DNA of 64,000 nt from Aequoribacter sp049615385 (GTDB lineage Bacteria; Pseudomonadota; Gammaproteobacteria; Pseudomonadales; Halieaceae). The stretch lies in NCBI RefSeq assembly GCF_049615385.1, contig NZ_JBMZFL010000006.1. The stretch is one strand, 5' to 3'. The notes under the pieces are model-generated. The model did not search any database, was not told where the DNA came from, and saw only the letters and a list, made by a program, of their open reading frames with translations. The translations under genes and the position numbers were made by a program. Shown piece after piece: positions 8,973 to 18,241 of the stretch; within the stretch, counting starts at the first letter, position 1; every line of letters starts with the position of its first letter.

Positions 8973-9737
8973 TTAAGTTAAAAGACCACCGTCAACTACT
9001 ATGCATTCGCCGTTCGTATAGCTAGACGCATCCGAGCAAAGGTAGAGTAAGGTCCCAGCCATTTCTTGTGGTTCAGCGTGCCGACCCAGCGGAATTTGCT
9101 GAATAGCCATCTGGTAGATGTCATCGTTGGTGAATAAAGCACCGGCAAATTTTGTTTTGGTTAATCCGGGTAACAAGGCATTACAACGAATACCCAAGGG
9201 GCCGCATTCTTTAGCAAAGGTCTTAGTCATGTTGACTACCGCCGCTTTAGTGATCGAGTAAATGCCCTGCATAGGACCGGGCTGAATCGCGTTGATCGAC
9301 GCGGTATTGACGATGACACCACTACCTTGGTCACGCATAATTTTTCCGGCCTCAACCGACATAAAGAAATAGCCGCGGATATTCACATCAACCGTTTTTT
9401 GAAAAGCCCCGAGATCAGTGTCCAGGACATGGCCAAAATAGGGGTTCGTCGCGGCGTTATTCACGCAGATATCTAGGCGACCAAACTCCGTTTTAATACG
9501 CTCAATAAGCTGCTCAATTTGAGCCAGATCGCCGATATTACACGCGATTGCAGTCGCCTCGCCGCCAGCGTCACGGATCTCTTGCGCTACGCGCTCGCAA
9601 TCATCAATTTTACGGCTCGAGACAATCAGTCTGGCGCCATACTCAGCCAAGCATTTTGCCGCCTCTTCGCCAATACCTCGACTTGCGCCGCTTACCAAAG
9701 CGACACGCCCACTTAAATCAAATAGATTTTTATACAT
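8973..9737 (-). CDS. Short-chain dehydrogenase/reductase
   Basis: A classical SDR of 254 residues that uses NAD(P)H. Visible motifs: VSGASRGIG (cofactor loop), VNNAATNPYFG, the serine of NTASINAI, the catalytic YSITK, and a C-terminal GGLLT typical of fabG-like enzymes. Its first 8 bases overlap the end of the MFS gene, and that gene overlaps ubiX, so all three are one transcript. Substrate is not evident. The Asn-Pro sequence after NNAA resembles SDRs of short-chain alcohol or hydroxyacyl metabolism, but that is weak evidence. Confidence 0.88.
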   Translation of the reverse strand: MYKNLFDLSGRVALVSGASRGIGEEAAKCLAEYGARLIVSSRKIDDCERVAQEIRDAGGEATAIACNIGDLAQIEQLIERIKTEFGRLDICVNNAATNPYFGHVLDTDLGAFQKTVDVNIRGYFFMSVEAGKIMRDQGSGVIVNTASINAIQPGPMQGIYSITKAAVVNMTKTFAKECGPLGIRCNALLPGLTKTKFAGALFTNDDIYQMAIQQIPLGRHAEPQEMAGTLLYLCSDASSYTNGECIVVDGGLLT

Positions 9738-10947
9738 TGTTTACCCTTAATGACTCTGAATCGACTTGGGCAACGCGATAAGCCCAGTGTACGTAATATA
9801 ACGACGCCACAACCAATACCGCCCACGCTGCAGGGTAACCATAATGCGTCACGGTAAATCCTACCACTAACGGACCCACCACGCGGCCCCAGGCAGACGC
9901 TGACCCCGTCGCGCCCATCATTTGCCCCCGATGCTTAGCATCGGCACGCTTAGAAGCCAAAGAATTCAAAATAGGAAAGCAAAAATTAGCGCCAGTCATG
10001 GCAATAAAAAAAGCCAAGGGAATAGCGACAGGACTACTGGCTACAACGGCCAAAGATAAGCCAATAACCAGCGCCAACAGCGCTATTCGCATCAGAGGGA
10101 TTTCGCCAAAACGATCGATCAAACGACCAATCAAGCCACCTTGAATGATCGCCATTATTAGACCTTGGATACCCAACACCATACCCACTTCCTTAGGGGT
10201 GTAGCCCAGGCTATCGGCCGTCCAAATCGGCAATAAATAGGTGATGGAGCTAATCACAGCCGAATGCGTTGTAAATTGGCTGACAAAACGTAAATTTTGA
10301 GTACGCCGTAAAAATACGATAGAGCTGCCGAAACGATACGGTTCTGAGCGACGACGATGCTCCGCTTGGGCCTGGGCTTGCTCAGATACGGTCTCTTCTA
10401 AAAACAGCCCAGCAGCACCTAAGGCCAGCAGTGACATCGCAGCGGCAACTAAGCAGGGCAACACAAAACTACCCGTGTCACCGCTCAACAAGCCGCCAAG
10501 AAAAGGGCCGATCACTAAGCCGAGCCCGAAGGCGGCTCCCAACTTACCCATGGCGCTGGCGCGATTCTCGATGCTGGTTAAATCAGCCATCATGGCCGCG
10601 GCCACCGGTAAGTTGCCGGCCATCAGCCCCGCAAACGCGCGCGCAGCAAAAATCATCCACAAAGCATGAGCAAAGGCCAGAGCAATATACGATACAGCGG
10701 CACCTAACAAACATAGCATTAGGGTGCGCTTGCGCCCCCAGCGATCTGATAGTCGCCCCCAAAATGGCGACATCGCACCTGAGCAGACAGCGTACACAAC
10801 GATGATTAGGGCAATATCAAATTTAGTCGCACCCAAGGTTGGCGACAAGAAGGGCAGGATCGGGATGACAATACCAAAGCCAATAAGATCAAGTAACGCA
10901 ACACAAAAAAGCAAAAAAATCGGCAGTTTATTGCGGGTACTACTCAC
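9730..10947 (-). CDS. MFS transporter (TetA/DHA1-like)
   Basis: A 405-residue major facilitator with 12 predicted helices. The loop 2-3 motif GRLSDRWGRKRTLM is typical of drug/H+ antiporters, and the N-terminus DLIGFGIVIPILPFL is the TetA/DHA1 start. VIGPFLGGLLSG matches antiporter motif C of the export group. It starts with GTG, overlapping the ubiX stop by 8 bases. Efflux of a small molecule is the likely role, substrate unknown. Tetracycline resistance should not be assumed. Confidence 0.85.
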   Translation of the reverse strand: MSSTRNKLPIFLLFCVALLDLIGFGIVIPILPFLSPTLGATKFDIALIIVVYAVCSGAMSPFWGRLSDRWGRKRTLMLCLLGAAVSYIALAFAHALWMIFAARAFAGLMAGNLPVAAAMMADLTSIENRASAMGKLGAAFGLGLVIGPFLGGLLSGDTGSFVLPCLVAAAMSLLALGAAGLFLEETVSEQAQAQAEHRRRSEPYRFGSSIVFLRRTQNLRFVSQFTTHSAVISSITYLLPIWTADSLGYTPKEVGMVLGIQGLIMAIIQGGLIGRLIDRFGEIPLMRIALLALVIGLSLAVVASSPVAIPLAFFIAMTGANFCFPILNSLASKRADAKHRGQMMGATGSASAWGRVVGPLVVGFTVTHYGYPAAWAVLVVASLYYVHWAYRVAQVDSESLRVNNV

Positions 10948-11515
10948 CGCGTTTTAGGCCCTGCCAGCGCTTAATCTCGGCGCTATGAATACCAAAAAGA
11001 TCCAAACAGCGACCAACCGATTGATCCACCATAGCATCGATCGATTCTATGCCCGCATAAAAGGCTGGGACCGGCGGCGCAATGATTGCGCCCAGCTCAG
11101 ACAAAGTCGTCATGGTTCGCAAATGACCGGTATGCAGCGGGGTTTCTCGCACCATCAGTACCAACCGGCGGCGCTCTTTTAACACGACATCCGCGGCGCG
11201 CGTGAGCAGCGTGGAGGTCACCCCTGTGGCGATTTCGGACATAGTGCGTATTGAACAAGGCGCGATCAACATACCGTCGGTCACAAACGAGCCCGAGGAA
11301 ATCGTAGCACCTACGTCACCTACGGCGTACGCGTGGTCAGCGAGAGTTTTGAGCTCGCTTAAGCTCATCGAGTGTTCTTGCGCCAGAGTCAGCTGCGCAG
11401 ACTTACTGATAATTAAGTGTGTTTCGACACCCAAACCGGCCAAGATTTGCAAGGCGCGAATGCCATAAACCACTCCGGAGGCTCCACTGATCCCCACAAT
11501 GATTCGCTTTGGCAT
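10940..11515 (-). CDS. ubiX: Flavin prenyltransferase UbiX
   Basis: This enzyme makes prenylated FMN, the cofactor of the UbiD decarboxylase in ubiquinone synthesis. The 191-residue protein starts PKRIIVGISGASGVVYGIRAL (the FMN loop) and has SSGSFVTDGMLIAPCSIRTM and LKERRRLVLMVRETPLHTGHL, all UbiX hallmarks. An AGGAG ribosome site fits the ATG at 11515; an upstream in-frame start would add eight residues. It leads an operon with the MFS and SDR genes. Confidence 0.93.
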   Translation of the reverse strand: MPKRIIVGISGASGVVYGIRALQILAGLGVETHLIISKSAQLTLAQEHSMSLSELKTLADHAYAVGDVGATISSGSFVTDGMLIAPCSIRTMSEIATGVTSTLLTRAADVVLKERRRLVLMVRETPLHTGHLRTMTTLSELGAIIAPPVPAFYAGIESIDAMVDQSVGRCLDLFGIHSAEIKRWQGLKRGE

Positions 11516-11573
11516 ACGCGTTCTCCTTAGTTCTGTCACCGCACTCTAGCACCACTTCGAGCAAATTTCATTG

Positions 11574-13124
11574 CTAGAAGCTGCTGGAGTTAGCCTTACG
11601 TTTACGCGGCTTACGAGCGCCATCTTGCTCAGCTGCCTTGGGCGATCTTCGCGGTTTAGCGGGCGCTTTCGCGTTGTCACGCTTTTTCGCCTTAGCTTTG
11701 CCTCTGGGCGGCTTGTTACCCGCGGGCTTACGCTTGCGAGAACGCTCGGGGCGGTCTCCACGCCGATCTGAAGACTGCTCACGAATATCGCTATCAAGCA
11801 CTTCCGGCTGCGCACGTTTTTGCGCGTAACCTAACTCCATAGCGAGTACTGCCGCAATGTCTGATGCGCTCACTTCCAGCTGATCTGCCAAATGAAATAC
11901 AAATTCCTTGGCCGTATCCAAGCCTTTACGCTTAAGTCCAATCGCTATTTGATCGCGAATTTTTTCCGCTTTAGCATCAGCGACGTCCGAGGCTGTTGGC
12001 AAGCGCATGAGCTCGATCGGCTGACCTGTGGTGCGTTCAATCATACGCAGTAGACGCTGTTCCCGATTCGCCGCAAATAAAATAGCCTCACCCTTACGGC
12101 CAGCGCGACCGGTTCGTCCAATACGGTGTACGTAGGCTTCGGGGTCTTGGGGTATGTCATAGTTAACTACGTGGGTGACGCGATCAACATCTAAGCCCCG
12201 AGCCGCCACATCGGTTGCGACCACGATATCCAAGCGGCCTTTCTTAAGCTGGCTGATCACTTGTTCGCGTGCACTCTGCGCCATGTCGCCATTTAAGGCC
12301 GCGGCGGCAAAACCACGGGCCTGTAGCTTATCGGCCAGTTCGGTCGTCGCGATTTTAGTACGCGCAAAAATAATTAGGCCGTCAAAGTCTTCGACTTCTA
12401 AAATACGAGTCAAACCATCGAGCTTACTCGCGCCCGAAATCATCCATACACGCTGACGAATTGAGGTCGCGGTTACGGTCTTTTGCGTCACTGTAATATG
12501 CTGGGGGTCTTGCAGATAATCGCTAGCAATACGGCGAATAGCCGTTGGCATTGTGGCCGAAAACAGAGCAATCTGACGTTTCTCAGGCAGCTGCGACATG
12601 ACCCACTCAACGTCGTCAATAAAGCCCATGCGTAGCATTTCATCGGCCTCGTCCAGCACCAAATGCGCCAAGTTATCGAGTTTGAGGCTGCCTTTACGCA
12701 TGTGGTCCATAACGCGCCCTGGGGTACCTACAATCACCTGCGCGCCGCGCTCTAGCTGTTTCAGCTGGGTACGGTAGTCGGTCCCACCATAAATGGGTGC
12801 CACTTGAAACCCAGGCATATGCCGCGCGTAGCTCTGAAAGGCTTCGGCAACCTGAATCGCGAGCTCGCGGGTTGGGGCTAGGACTAAGCATTGCGTTTGC
12901 TTTTTACGGCAATCGATCTCAGCCAAAATAGGCAGAGCAAACGCCGCCGTCTTCCCTGTACCCGTTTGCGCCTGACCGATCACGTCGCAACCCTCTAGCA
13001 GGGGTGGGATTGTTTTAGTCTGGATATCGGAGGGTACTTCGTAGCCTACGTCGTCTAAGGCTTTTTGCAAATAAGCGGGCAAGTTCAAAGAGGCAAAGGT
13101 CGCCTTTGCCGGTGTATCGGTCAT
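11574..13124 (-). CDS. deaD: DEAD-box RNA helicase (DeaD/CsdA-like)
   Basis: An ATP-dependent RNA helicase of 516 residues. Motifs in order: Q motif, AQTGTGKT (51-59), PTREL, TPGR, DEAD (158-161), SAT, and HRIGRTGRAG near 345. After about residue 440 comes a Lys/Arg/Pro-rich tail of some 75 residues. E. coli CsdA is 629 residues with a DbpA-type RNA-binding domain; I see no clear such domain here, the basic tail probably serving that role. Likely functions are ribosome assembly and cold adaptation. A stem and strong -10 element precede it. Confidence 0.88.
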   Translation of the reverse strand: MTDTPAKATFASLNLPAYLQKALDDVGYEVPSDIQTKTIPPLLEGCDVIGQAQTGTGKTAAFALPILAEIDCRKKQTQCLVLAPTRELAIQVAEAFQSYARHMPGFQVAPIYGGTDYRTQLKQLERGAQVIVGTPGRVMDHMRKGSLKLDNLAHLVLDEADEMLRMGFIDDVEWVMSQLPEKRQIALFSATMPTAIRRIASDYLQDPQHITVTQKTVTATSIRQRVWMISGASKLDGLTRILEVEDFDGLIIFARTKIATTELADKLQARGFAAAALNGDMAQSAREQVISQLKKGRLDIVVATDVAARGLDVDRVTHVVNYDIPQDPEAYVHRIGRTGRAGRKGEAILFAANREQRLLRMIERTTGQPIELMRLPTASDVADAKAEKIRDQIAIGLKRKGLDTAKEFVFHLADQLEVSASDIAAVLAMELGYAQKRAQPEVLDSDIREQSSDRRGDRPERSRKRKPAGNKPPRGKAKAKKRDNAKAPAKPRRSPKAAEQDGARKPRKRKANSSSF

Positions 13125-13156
13125 GGGAGTTCCTAAAAAAGAGGGCGGCCATAATC

Positions 13157-13187
13157 AGCCGGTGGCACAGTATACAGACCACCGGCT
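13157..13187. repeat. 9-bp inverted repeat overlapping the helicase promoter
   Basis: AGCCGGTGG (13157-13165) and CCACCGGCT (13179-13187) are perfect inverted arms around 13 bases that contain the minus-strand -10 element TATACT. It could be an operator that blocks the helicase promoter, or a leader hairpin. Confidence 0.5.
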
Positions 13188-13197
13188 AAACTTAACA
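13169..13197 (-). promoter_or_regulatory. Sigma70-type promoter of the DEAD-box gene
   Basis: On the minus strand TGTTAA (13197-13192) and TATACT (13174-13169) are 17 bases apart. The -10 lies about 45 bases before the ATG. The same CTGTATACTG string recurs before two other minus-strand genes. Confidence 0.55.
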
Positions 13198-13226
13198 CTA
13201 AAACAGGCACTTAGGTGTAGGATTAC

Positions 13227-15386
13227 CTAAAATTGCCCGCGAACGCCAATCTCAAAACCACGACCTGGCTCCGGTGCGATCTCTTTCAAAAAAGAGGTGT
13301 GTAACCTGATTTCTTCATCGGTCAGGTTATGCACGCTAGCAAAGACTGTCCAGTCGGAAGCCTGTGAAAGCGACCACTCAAGGCCAAGGTCGACGCGGGT
13401 GTAGGCCTCGGTCGCCTCCTCGTTGAACGCCGCTCGATCCTGCTCGAAGGCGCACACCACTCGGGCCCAGGTATACAATTCGCCAGCTCGCCAATCCAGC
13501 TGGGCCAGCAAGCGATTAGCCGGCATGCGAGGCACGTAGCCCTGTGACGCATCCAACTTTCCTCGACTGATATCGCCGTTAATCGACAGCTCTAAATCAC
13601 CACCGCCGAACTCTCCCAAGCCCAAGACCGAACTCAACTCTAGTCCAGAAAAAGTGGCATCTACCTGAGTGTATTGATAAACCGAGACCGTATCGACCTC
13701 TAGCCCTGTATTCAGCAAGCCAATATAGTCGCTAAATCGATTATGGTAGAGCACGACCTCAAGGTAGTTATCTCCCCACGACCGAGACAGCGAGAGGTCG
13801 ACATTGTTCGAAGTTTCACTATCGAGATCAGACGCCCCAAGCTCGATGGCTTCGGTAGCCGCGTGAACCACCCAATCTACCTCATTCAGAACGCCGGCAT
13901 TGGAATAGAGCTCCTCGATGGCGGGGGCTCGTTCGGCGTGGGAGTAAGCCGCGCTCCACTGCCATCCATGTTCTAAATTCTGCACCCAAGAAGCAGAAAA
14001 ACTCAGGTTGTTGAATACACGACTGTTAGCACCGCTCTGGGGATCCAGCTCATCTCGATCATAGCGAACGCCCAACTCCAATAGCCCGGCGTCAAAATGC
14101 AGGTCCTCCACGAGGAACAGGCCCAGCTGGTCTTTATCGGTTATCGGGATGAAGGCCTCTTCACCCAGAGCACTAAACTCCGATTGCCCGAACTGCAACC
14201 CAAAGACTCCGTGCCAAATACCCATTGTTTTATGCACTGCTTCTGCGCGCAGCTGTCGACTTTCGTTGCTATAAGTCGTGCCTACCTCGCCGCTTGGCTC
14301 AACTTCTGCATGTTGATAGTCCGTATAGGCTCCAAAGAGGCGCAGTTCGTCCAGCAGCGGTAAAGGTTCGTGTAAGTGCACAGCCACATCGTAGCGCGCT
14401 TGCTCTAGGTCGATGCGGATACCCTGCTCTGGGCTTTCCATCCCGTGCTCATCCTCGTGCTCATCTCCGTGCTCATCTCCGTGCTCATCTCCGTGCTCAT
14501 CTCCGTGCTCCTCTCCATGCGCCTCTTCATGATCGTGATGCCCATGCGCCGCAGCGGGAATGCCGTAGTTACTCTCTTGCCGCTGCACCGAAAATCCAAC
14601 AAAACCCGAATCAAAGTGCCGGCTCAAGCCCAAGGTGAGAATGTCGGTCTCACCATCGGTATTCGCTAGGCGACTTGGTGGGCCGTCGTACTCTTCTTCA
14701 TGATGCCCTTCGTCCTGATGTCCCTCATGTTCCTCTTCATGATGCTCCTCGTGCTCGATAGGTATCGCAGTGTTCTTGGGAACAGACAGATCGCCCCAAT
14801 TGCGCACCACAGCGTCCAAATGGAAGGCGTAGTCGCCTTGCGAGGCATCCCAGCGCACCACACCGGTGCTTGCCTGACTCGCAGAGTCGTAACGAAACTC
14901 TGCTTGCGTTTGAGCCTCCCCCACTAAGCGCGCAGGAATGCGCCCATCGGTCACATTGACCACGCCACCAATAGCACCACCACCGTAAAGTAGCGTCGCG
15001 GGACCGCGAAGGACCTCGATGCTATCGGCCAAGATAGATTCTACCGCGACAGCATGGTCGGCACTTAGATTTGACGCATCAGCACTGATGGTGCCGTTCT
15101 GCAATACGGTAACACGTGCACCCTGCTGCCCTCGAATTACAGGCTGTCCGACGCCTGGCCCAAAAGAAGCGCTATTCAAGCCGGGTTGCAGAGCTAAGGT
15201 GTCGCCAATGGTACTGCCCGCAGCGCGTTGCAATGCGTCACCACTCAATACGGTTACGGGCAAGGCCGTTTCTGACGTTTTTTTGTGTAGAGGCACGGTG
15301 ACGAGCACGTGCTCCATTGCAGGTGATTCGCCACCCACAGCGGCCGCACTGACAAACGCCAGCACAGCGGATATTCGCTTTTTCAT
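13227..15386 (-). CDS. TonB-dependent receptor, histidine-rich, probable zinc/metal type
   Basis: An outer-membrane gated barrel of 719 residues, fuelled by TonB. It has a signal peptide, a TonB box region (EHVLVTVP), a plug with VIRGQQGARVTVLQNG and IEVLRGPATLLYGGGAIGGVVNV, and a 22-strand-type barrel ending in VRGQF. Two extracellular-loop segments are packed with His, Asp and Glu (about 212-233 and 281-315, the second made of HGDE repeats). This layout is like ZnuD zinc receptors; a nickel or other divalent metal is possible. The ATG has an AGGAG site. It follows a small secreted protein by 8 bases. Confidence 0.85.
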   Translation of the reverse strand: MKKRISAVLAFVSAAAVGGESPAMEHVLVTVPLHKKTSETALPVTVLSGDALQRAAGSTIGDTLALQPGLNSASFGPGVGQPVIRGQQGARVTVLQNGTISADASNLSADHAVAVESILADSIEVLRGPATLLYGGGAIGGVVNVTDGRIPARLVGEAQTQAEFRYDSASQASTGVVRWDASQGDYAFHLDAVVRNWGDLSVPKNTAIPIEHEEHHEEEHEGHQDEGHHEEEYDGPPSRLANTDGETDILTLGLSRHFDSGFVGFSVQRQESNYGIPAAAHGHHDHEEAHGEEHGDEHGDEHGDEHGDEHEDEHGMESPEQGIRIDLEQARYDVAVHLHEPLPLLDELRLFGAYTDYQHAEVEPSGEVGTTYSNESRQLRAEAVHKTMGIWHGVFGLQFGQSEFSALGEEAFIPITDKDQLGLFLVEDLHFDAGLLELGVRYDRDELDPQSGANSRVFNNLSFSASWVQNLEHGWQWSAAYSHAERAPAIEELYSNAGVLNEVDWVVHAATEAIELGASDLDSETSNNVDLSLSRSWGDNYLEVVLYHNRFSDYIGLLNTGLEVDTVSVYQYTQVDATFSGLELSSVLGLGEFGGGDLELSINGDISRGKLDASQGYVPRMPANRLLAQLDWRAGELYTWARVVCAFEQDRAAFNEEATEAYTRVDLGLEWSLSQASDWTVFASVHNLTDEEIRLHTSFLKEIAPEPGRGFEIGVRGQF
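14444..14515 (-). repeat. 12-bp tandem repeat encoding HGDE units
   Basis: Six consecutive 12-bp units, the middle ones reading CGTGCTCATCTC on the plus strand, begin at 14444, 14456, 14468, 14480, 14492 and 14504. Four are identical. They encode His-Gly-Asp-Glu in the receptor's second metal-rich loop. Because the unit is a multiple of three, slippage would change loop length without frameshift. Confidence 0.85.
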
Positions 15387-15394
15387 GATAACTC

Positions 15395-15727
15395 CTAATA
15401 AATACGGTAACCGTTGGATTTTATTAGGGGTTCTGGGGGGGGGCCTGTCGCGGGCGGTAAATATTCCGCGTAAAGAGACAGCAGCAGGCAGTAATCGTCG
15501 GCATAAAAAACGGATTGCCACTGCAGTTGCGTACTGTTGGATGACGTTGTATCTACCGCGGTGGCAGAGCTGTGAAACACCCAGCAGTCGAGCGGTTGTG
15601 AGTCAAAGTGAACGTGACCTGACTCAAACGCTTGACCCGTAACGGAAACAAAAGCCGCCAAAAGCACGAGCAGGCGAAGCCAGCGAGCGCTTTTACTTTG
15701 CAATGTCTTTGCAATCATTGGGGCCAT
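15395..15727 (-). CDS. Small secreted protein upstream of the metal receptor
   Basis: A 110-residue protein with a basic N-terminus and one hydrophobic segment (about 17-33, WLRLLVLLAAFVSVTG), probably a signal peptide. The mature part has GHVHFDSQPLDCWVFHSS, a His/Cys pattern that could bind metal, and a Pro-rich end. I do not firmly recognise it; it loosely recalls the DUF2946-like proteins found beside copper and zinc receptors. The stop is 8 bases before the receptor start, so the two are one operon, which suggests a role in metal supply. Confidence 0.6.
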   Translation of the reverse strand: MAPMIAKTLQSKSARWLRLLVLLAAFVSVTGQAFESGHVHFDSQPLDCWVFHSSATAVDTTSSNSTQLQWQSVFYADDYCLLLSLYAEYLPPATGPPPEPLIKSNGYRIY

Positions 15728-15739
15728 GTCACAATCTAA

Positions 15740-15754
15740 AACAAGGTCTTTGTT
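15740..15754. promoter_or_regulatory. Candidate operator upstream of the receptor operon
   Basis: AACAA and TTGTT form perfect five-base arms around GGTCT, 13-27 bases upstream of the first ATG. It does not match the Zur or Fur consensus I know. Five-base arms can occur by chance. Confidence 0.25.
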
Positions 15755-15807
15755 AGGCTAGCCCCTTATTAGGTTTTGAGCAAGCCCGTCTTCAAAAACC
15801 TTTTGAA

Positions 15808-16680
15808 CTAATTGTTGTACACATCCTCTAAAAAATTAGCGATTGCCAATCGTGACTCGGGCTCGTCTAATGTTGGCGCATGACCTCGGTTCTCAAGCCG
15901 AAGATATTGCATAGTCGGGTGTTTTGCTTGCATTTTGGCAACACAATCGTCGGCCAAAATGTCGGATAGGGCGCCGTGCACCAACAACATGGGCTTGGAC
16001 AATGTCGCGTCGAAAAACTGCCACAGATCAGGCGGCACAGCTGCAGCTTGCGAGGCATCCATAGGCTTAGAAATCGATGCATCGTAATCAAGCTCGGGCT
16101 TGCCCTCGGCCGATTCGATGTACAAATTGCGGGTAAAGCTGAGCCATTCAGCGTCGCTAAAATCGGGGAACGCCGGGCCATTAATCGATTTGACCTGAGC
16201 GACCGCAGCGTCCCAAGTTTCCGGGGGCGCCAACTTACCCACATAGCTTTGAATACGCGCCAGCCCAACAGGATCAACCTCGGGACCAATATCATTGATG
16301 ACCAACGATTTAATTCGCGTCGGCGCCAGTGTCGTCATAATAAAACTCATCAAGCCGCCCATTGAGGTGCCAATAACCGATACCTCGTCGATACCTAAAC
16401 TGTCGAGTAAGGTAAACATATCCTGGCAATAAATGGCGGGCTGATAGTTGTTTGAATTGGGGTCATAGTCCGAGCGACCGCGACCACGCTGATCCACAGC
16501 AATGATCCGGTAATAGTTCGACAGCATCTCCGCTAAACCAGCAAAGTCTTTTGAATTGCGGGACAAGCCATGCATGCACAACAGCGTTGCCGCTGAATCA
16601 CCGTTAAGGCCCGTGCACGGATAGTCACGTGCGTACAAGCCCAGGCCATCGGCACTGTTGTAGTAATAGTCACGATACAT
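15808..16680 (-). CDS. Alpha/beta-hydrolase
   Basis: A 290-residue hydrolase of the alpha/beta fold. It has the oxyanion region LCMHGLSRNSKDF, the nucleophile Ser106 in GTSMGG, DQRGRGRSD, and the final catalytic histidine in RGHAPTLDEP. The ATG at 16680 follows an AGAGGG ribosome site. It is 65 bases downstream of the Na+/solute symporter and is likely cotranscribed with it, opposite a TetR regulator. Hydrolysis of an imported ester or similar compound is inference; substrate is unknown. Confidence 0.85.
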   Translation of the reverse strand: MYRDYYYNSADGLGLYARDYPCTGLNGDSAATLLCMHGLSRNSKDFAGLAEMLSNYYRIIAVDQRGRGRSDYDPNSNNYQPAIYCQDMFTLLDSLGIDEVSVIGTSMGGLMSFIMTTLAPTRIKSLVINDIGPEVDPVGLARIQSYVGKLAPPETWDAAVAQVKSINGPAFPDFSDAEWLSFTRNLYIESAEGKPELDYDASISKPMDASQAAAVPPDLWQFFDATLSKPMLLVHGALSDILADDCVAKMQAKHPTMQYLRLENRGHAPTLDEPESRLAIANFLEDVYNN

Positions 16681-16745
16681 AGAAAACCCTCTTTTTTTAT
16701 GTACTGTAACGCCAGTGGCAAACCAGCTCAAGAACAAGCGATTAT

Positions 16746-18173
16746 TCAGTGTTTATCAGCACCAGCAAACAACAGTCCCATAGCACCAACGCCAAACGAA
16801 GCGATAATACCCCAAGCTGCTGAAACGGCTGGATTCGAAACCCCCAAGAACAAATTGAGCACCAGATGTAAGACAATGCCGGTAATCGCACTGGCAAACA
16901 CGACACCGAGGGGGACATGCCGACGCACCAATACGCCGAACACCACAGGCACCACCGAGGCAGCCGCTAATCCGTAAACGCCTTTCTGGGCAAACAAACC
17001 AATAATGGGTGGCGGATTCCAAGCTAGTGCAAGCCCGACAATACCCACGCCCACGAGCACCCAGCGTGATAGCGCCAAAGCATCGATACGATCAGAGACC
17101 AAAGGCTTAGCGATATCCGTTACGACCATCGCTGACAGGGACACTAAAATGCCATCCAATGTGCTCATGCCCGCCGCCAGCAAGGTAATAAAAATGAACG
17201 TCAGGACAAGTTCGCCCCACAAGGAGCCCGAAAACTGAAACAACAAGTACTCACGAACCACGGTATCTTGGGTTTCAATATCAAGACCCGCAAGGCGAGC
17301 GTAAAAACCGATCAGCAACATCAACATGAAGATCGCGCCTACGCCAACTGTCGTCCCTACAAAGACCTTGATGTCCTTTTCACTGCGCAAATACAGAACT
17401 TTGGTCAGGATATGTGGCTGCATCATTAGGGCAAAGGTCACCACAAATCCGCTGACAAATACCGAGAAGACATCAAAATACAAATCACTACTTGGATTAA
17501 AAGCAGCGGCATAGTCAGTGCTGATACGTGTCAGCGCACCACCGACATCACCGCCAAAGTGTTGCCATCCAGTGACAACCAAAAACACAGTAACCAGAAT
17601 CATCATCACGGCCTGCACCGTATTGGTATAAGCGTGCGCATAAGTGCCTCCCATCAGCACATAGGAAAACACAAAAACCAATACGCCGATCAGCGCAACC
17701 TTTTGATCCAAGCCAAACAGCCCGGTAACCAAGTAGCTGCAACCCACCAAAATGAGGACAACGAAGGTAATAGATAACAAATTCAAAAACGCAAAGAACA
17801 AACTAAAACCACGGTGGTTATAGCGATAATAAATCCACTGAGGAATGGTGAGTGCTTGATTCGCCTCTCCCACACGCAAGAAGCCGCGCGTTAACACAAC
17901 AAAAGCACTAAGGATGCCCAGGGAACCAGCGACCCCGTAGTGTAAAAAGGCGCTTAACCCGTGAACGTACACAAACCCCGGGTTGATCACAAAGGTTGCT
18001 GTCGATGATATCGAGGCTGCTAATGTGATCCCGATAAGCACGGGATGCATGTCTTTGTTACCAATCGAGAAGGACGCAACCGACTGTGTGCGCTTCATTC
18101 CCACCCATGAGAGTGCGTAGATCGCGACCACGTAAGCGATTACCACACTGTACTTAAAGATTTCTGGCGTCAT
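16746..18173 (-). CDS. Sodium:solute symporter (SSS family)
   Basis: An inner-membrane Na+-coupled symporter of 475 residues with about 13 hydrophobic helices. Family marks include SFSIGNKDMHPVLIGITLAA near helix 1, GGTYAHAYTNTVQAV, and LLAAGMSTLDGILVSLSAM, the conserved SSS helix with Na+ site serines. I chose the ATG at 18173, six bases after AAGA; an ATG two codons earlier is possible. The substrate (carboxylate, amino acid or sugar) cannot be told. It diverges from the TetR gene, which probably controls it. Confidence 0.88.
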   Translation of the reverse strand: MTPEIFKYSVVIAYVVAIYALSWVGMKRTQSVASFSIGNKDMHPVLIGITLAASISSTATFVINPGFVYVHGLSAFLHYGVAGSLGILSAFVVLTRGFLRVGEANQALTIPQWIYYRYNHRGFSLFFAFLNLLSITFVVLILVGCSYLVTGLFGLDQKVALIGVLVFVFSYVLMGGTYAHAYTNTVQAVMMILVTVFLVVTGWQHFGGDVGGALTRISTDYAAAFNPSSDLYFDVFSVFVSGFVVTFALMMQPHILTKVLYLRSEKDIKVFVGTTVGVGAIFMLMLLIGFYARLAGLDIETQDTVVREYLLFQFSGSLWGELVLTFIFITLLAAGMSTLDGILVSLSAMVVTDIAKPLVSDRIDALALSRWVLVGVGIVGLALAWNPPPIIGLFAQKGVYGLAAASVVPVVFGVLVRRHVPLGVVFASAITGIVLHLVLNLFLGVSNPAVSAAWGIIASFGVGAMGLLFAGADKH

Positions 18174-18196
18174 AGTCATTCTTATCGAGGTATGTG

Positions 18197-18211
18197 CTTG
18201 CATTGTGCAAG
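18197..18211. promoter_or_regulatory. Candidate TetR operator 1
   Basis: CTTGCA and TGCAAG are perfect six-base inverted arms around TTG, 24 bases upstream of the symporter ATG in the divergent intergenic region. TetR-type regulators normally bind such palindromes next to their own gene. Confidence 0.5.
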
Positions 18212-18225
18212 GAATACGCTTATTT

Positions 18226-18241
18226 TTCAACAAGCGTTGAA
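18226..18241. promoter_or_regulatory. Candidate TetR operator 2
   Basis: TTCAAC and GTTGAA are perfect six-base inverted arms around AAGC, between the symporter and TetR starts. Its sequence differs from operator 1, so only one may be the true TetR site. Confidence 0.45.

Noticed and set aside
9730..10947. Tetracycline resistance gene
   Set aside because: The MFS shares the general antiporter motifs only; no tetR-tetA pair or mobile context is present.
14444..14527. Tandem 12-bp repeats that could look like a CRISPR or satellite
   Set aside because: They are in frame within the receptor gene, have no spacers, and encode the His/Asp/Glu loop.
13227..15386. Siderophore or vitamin B12 receptor
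   Set aside because: The His/Asp/Glu loops favour a metal receptor, and no siderophore or cobalamin genes are nearby.
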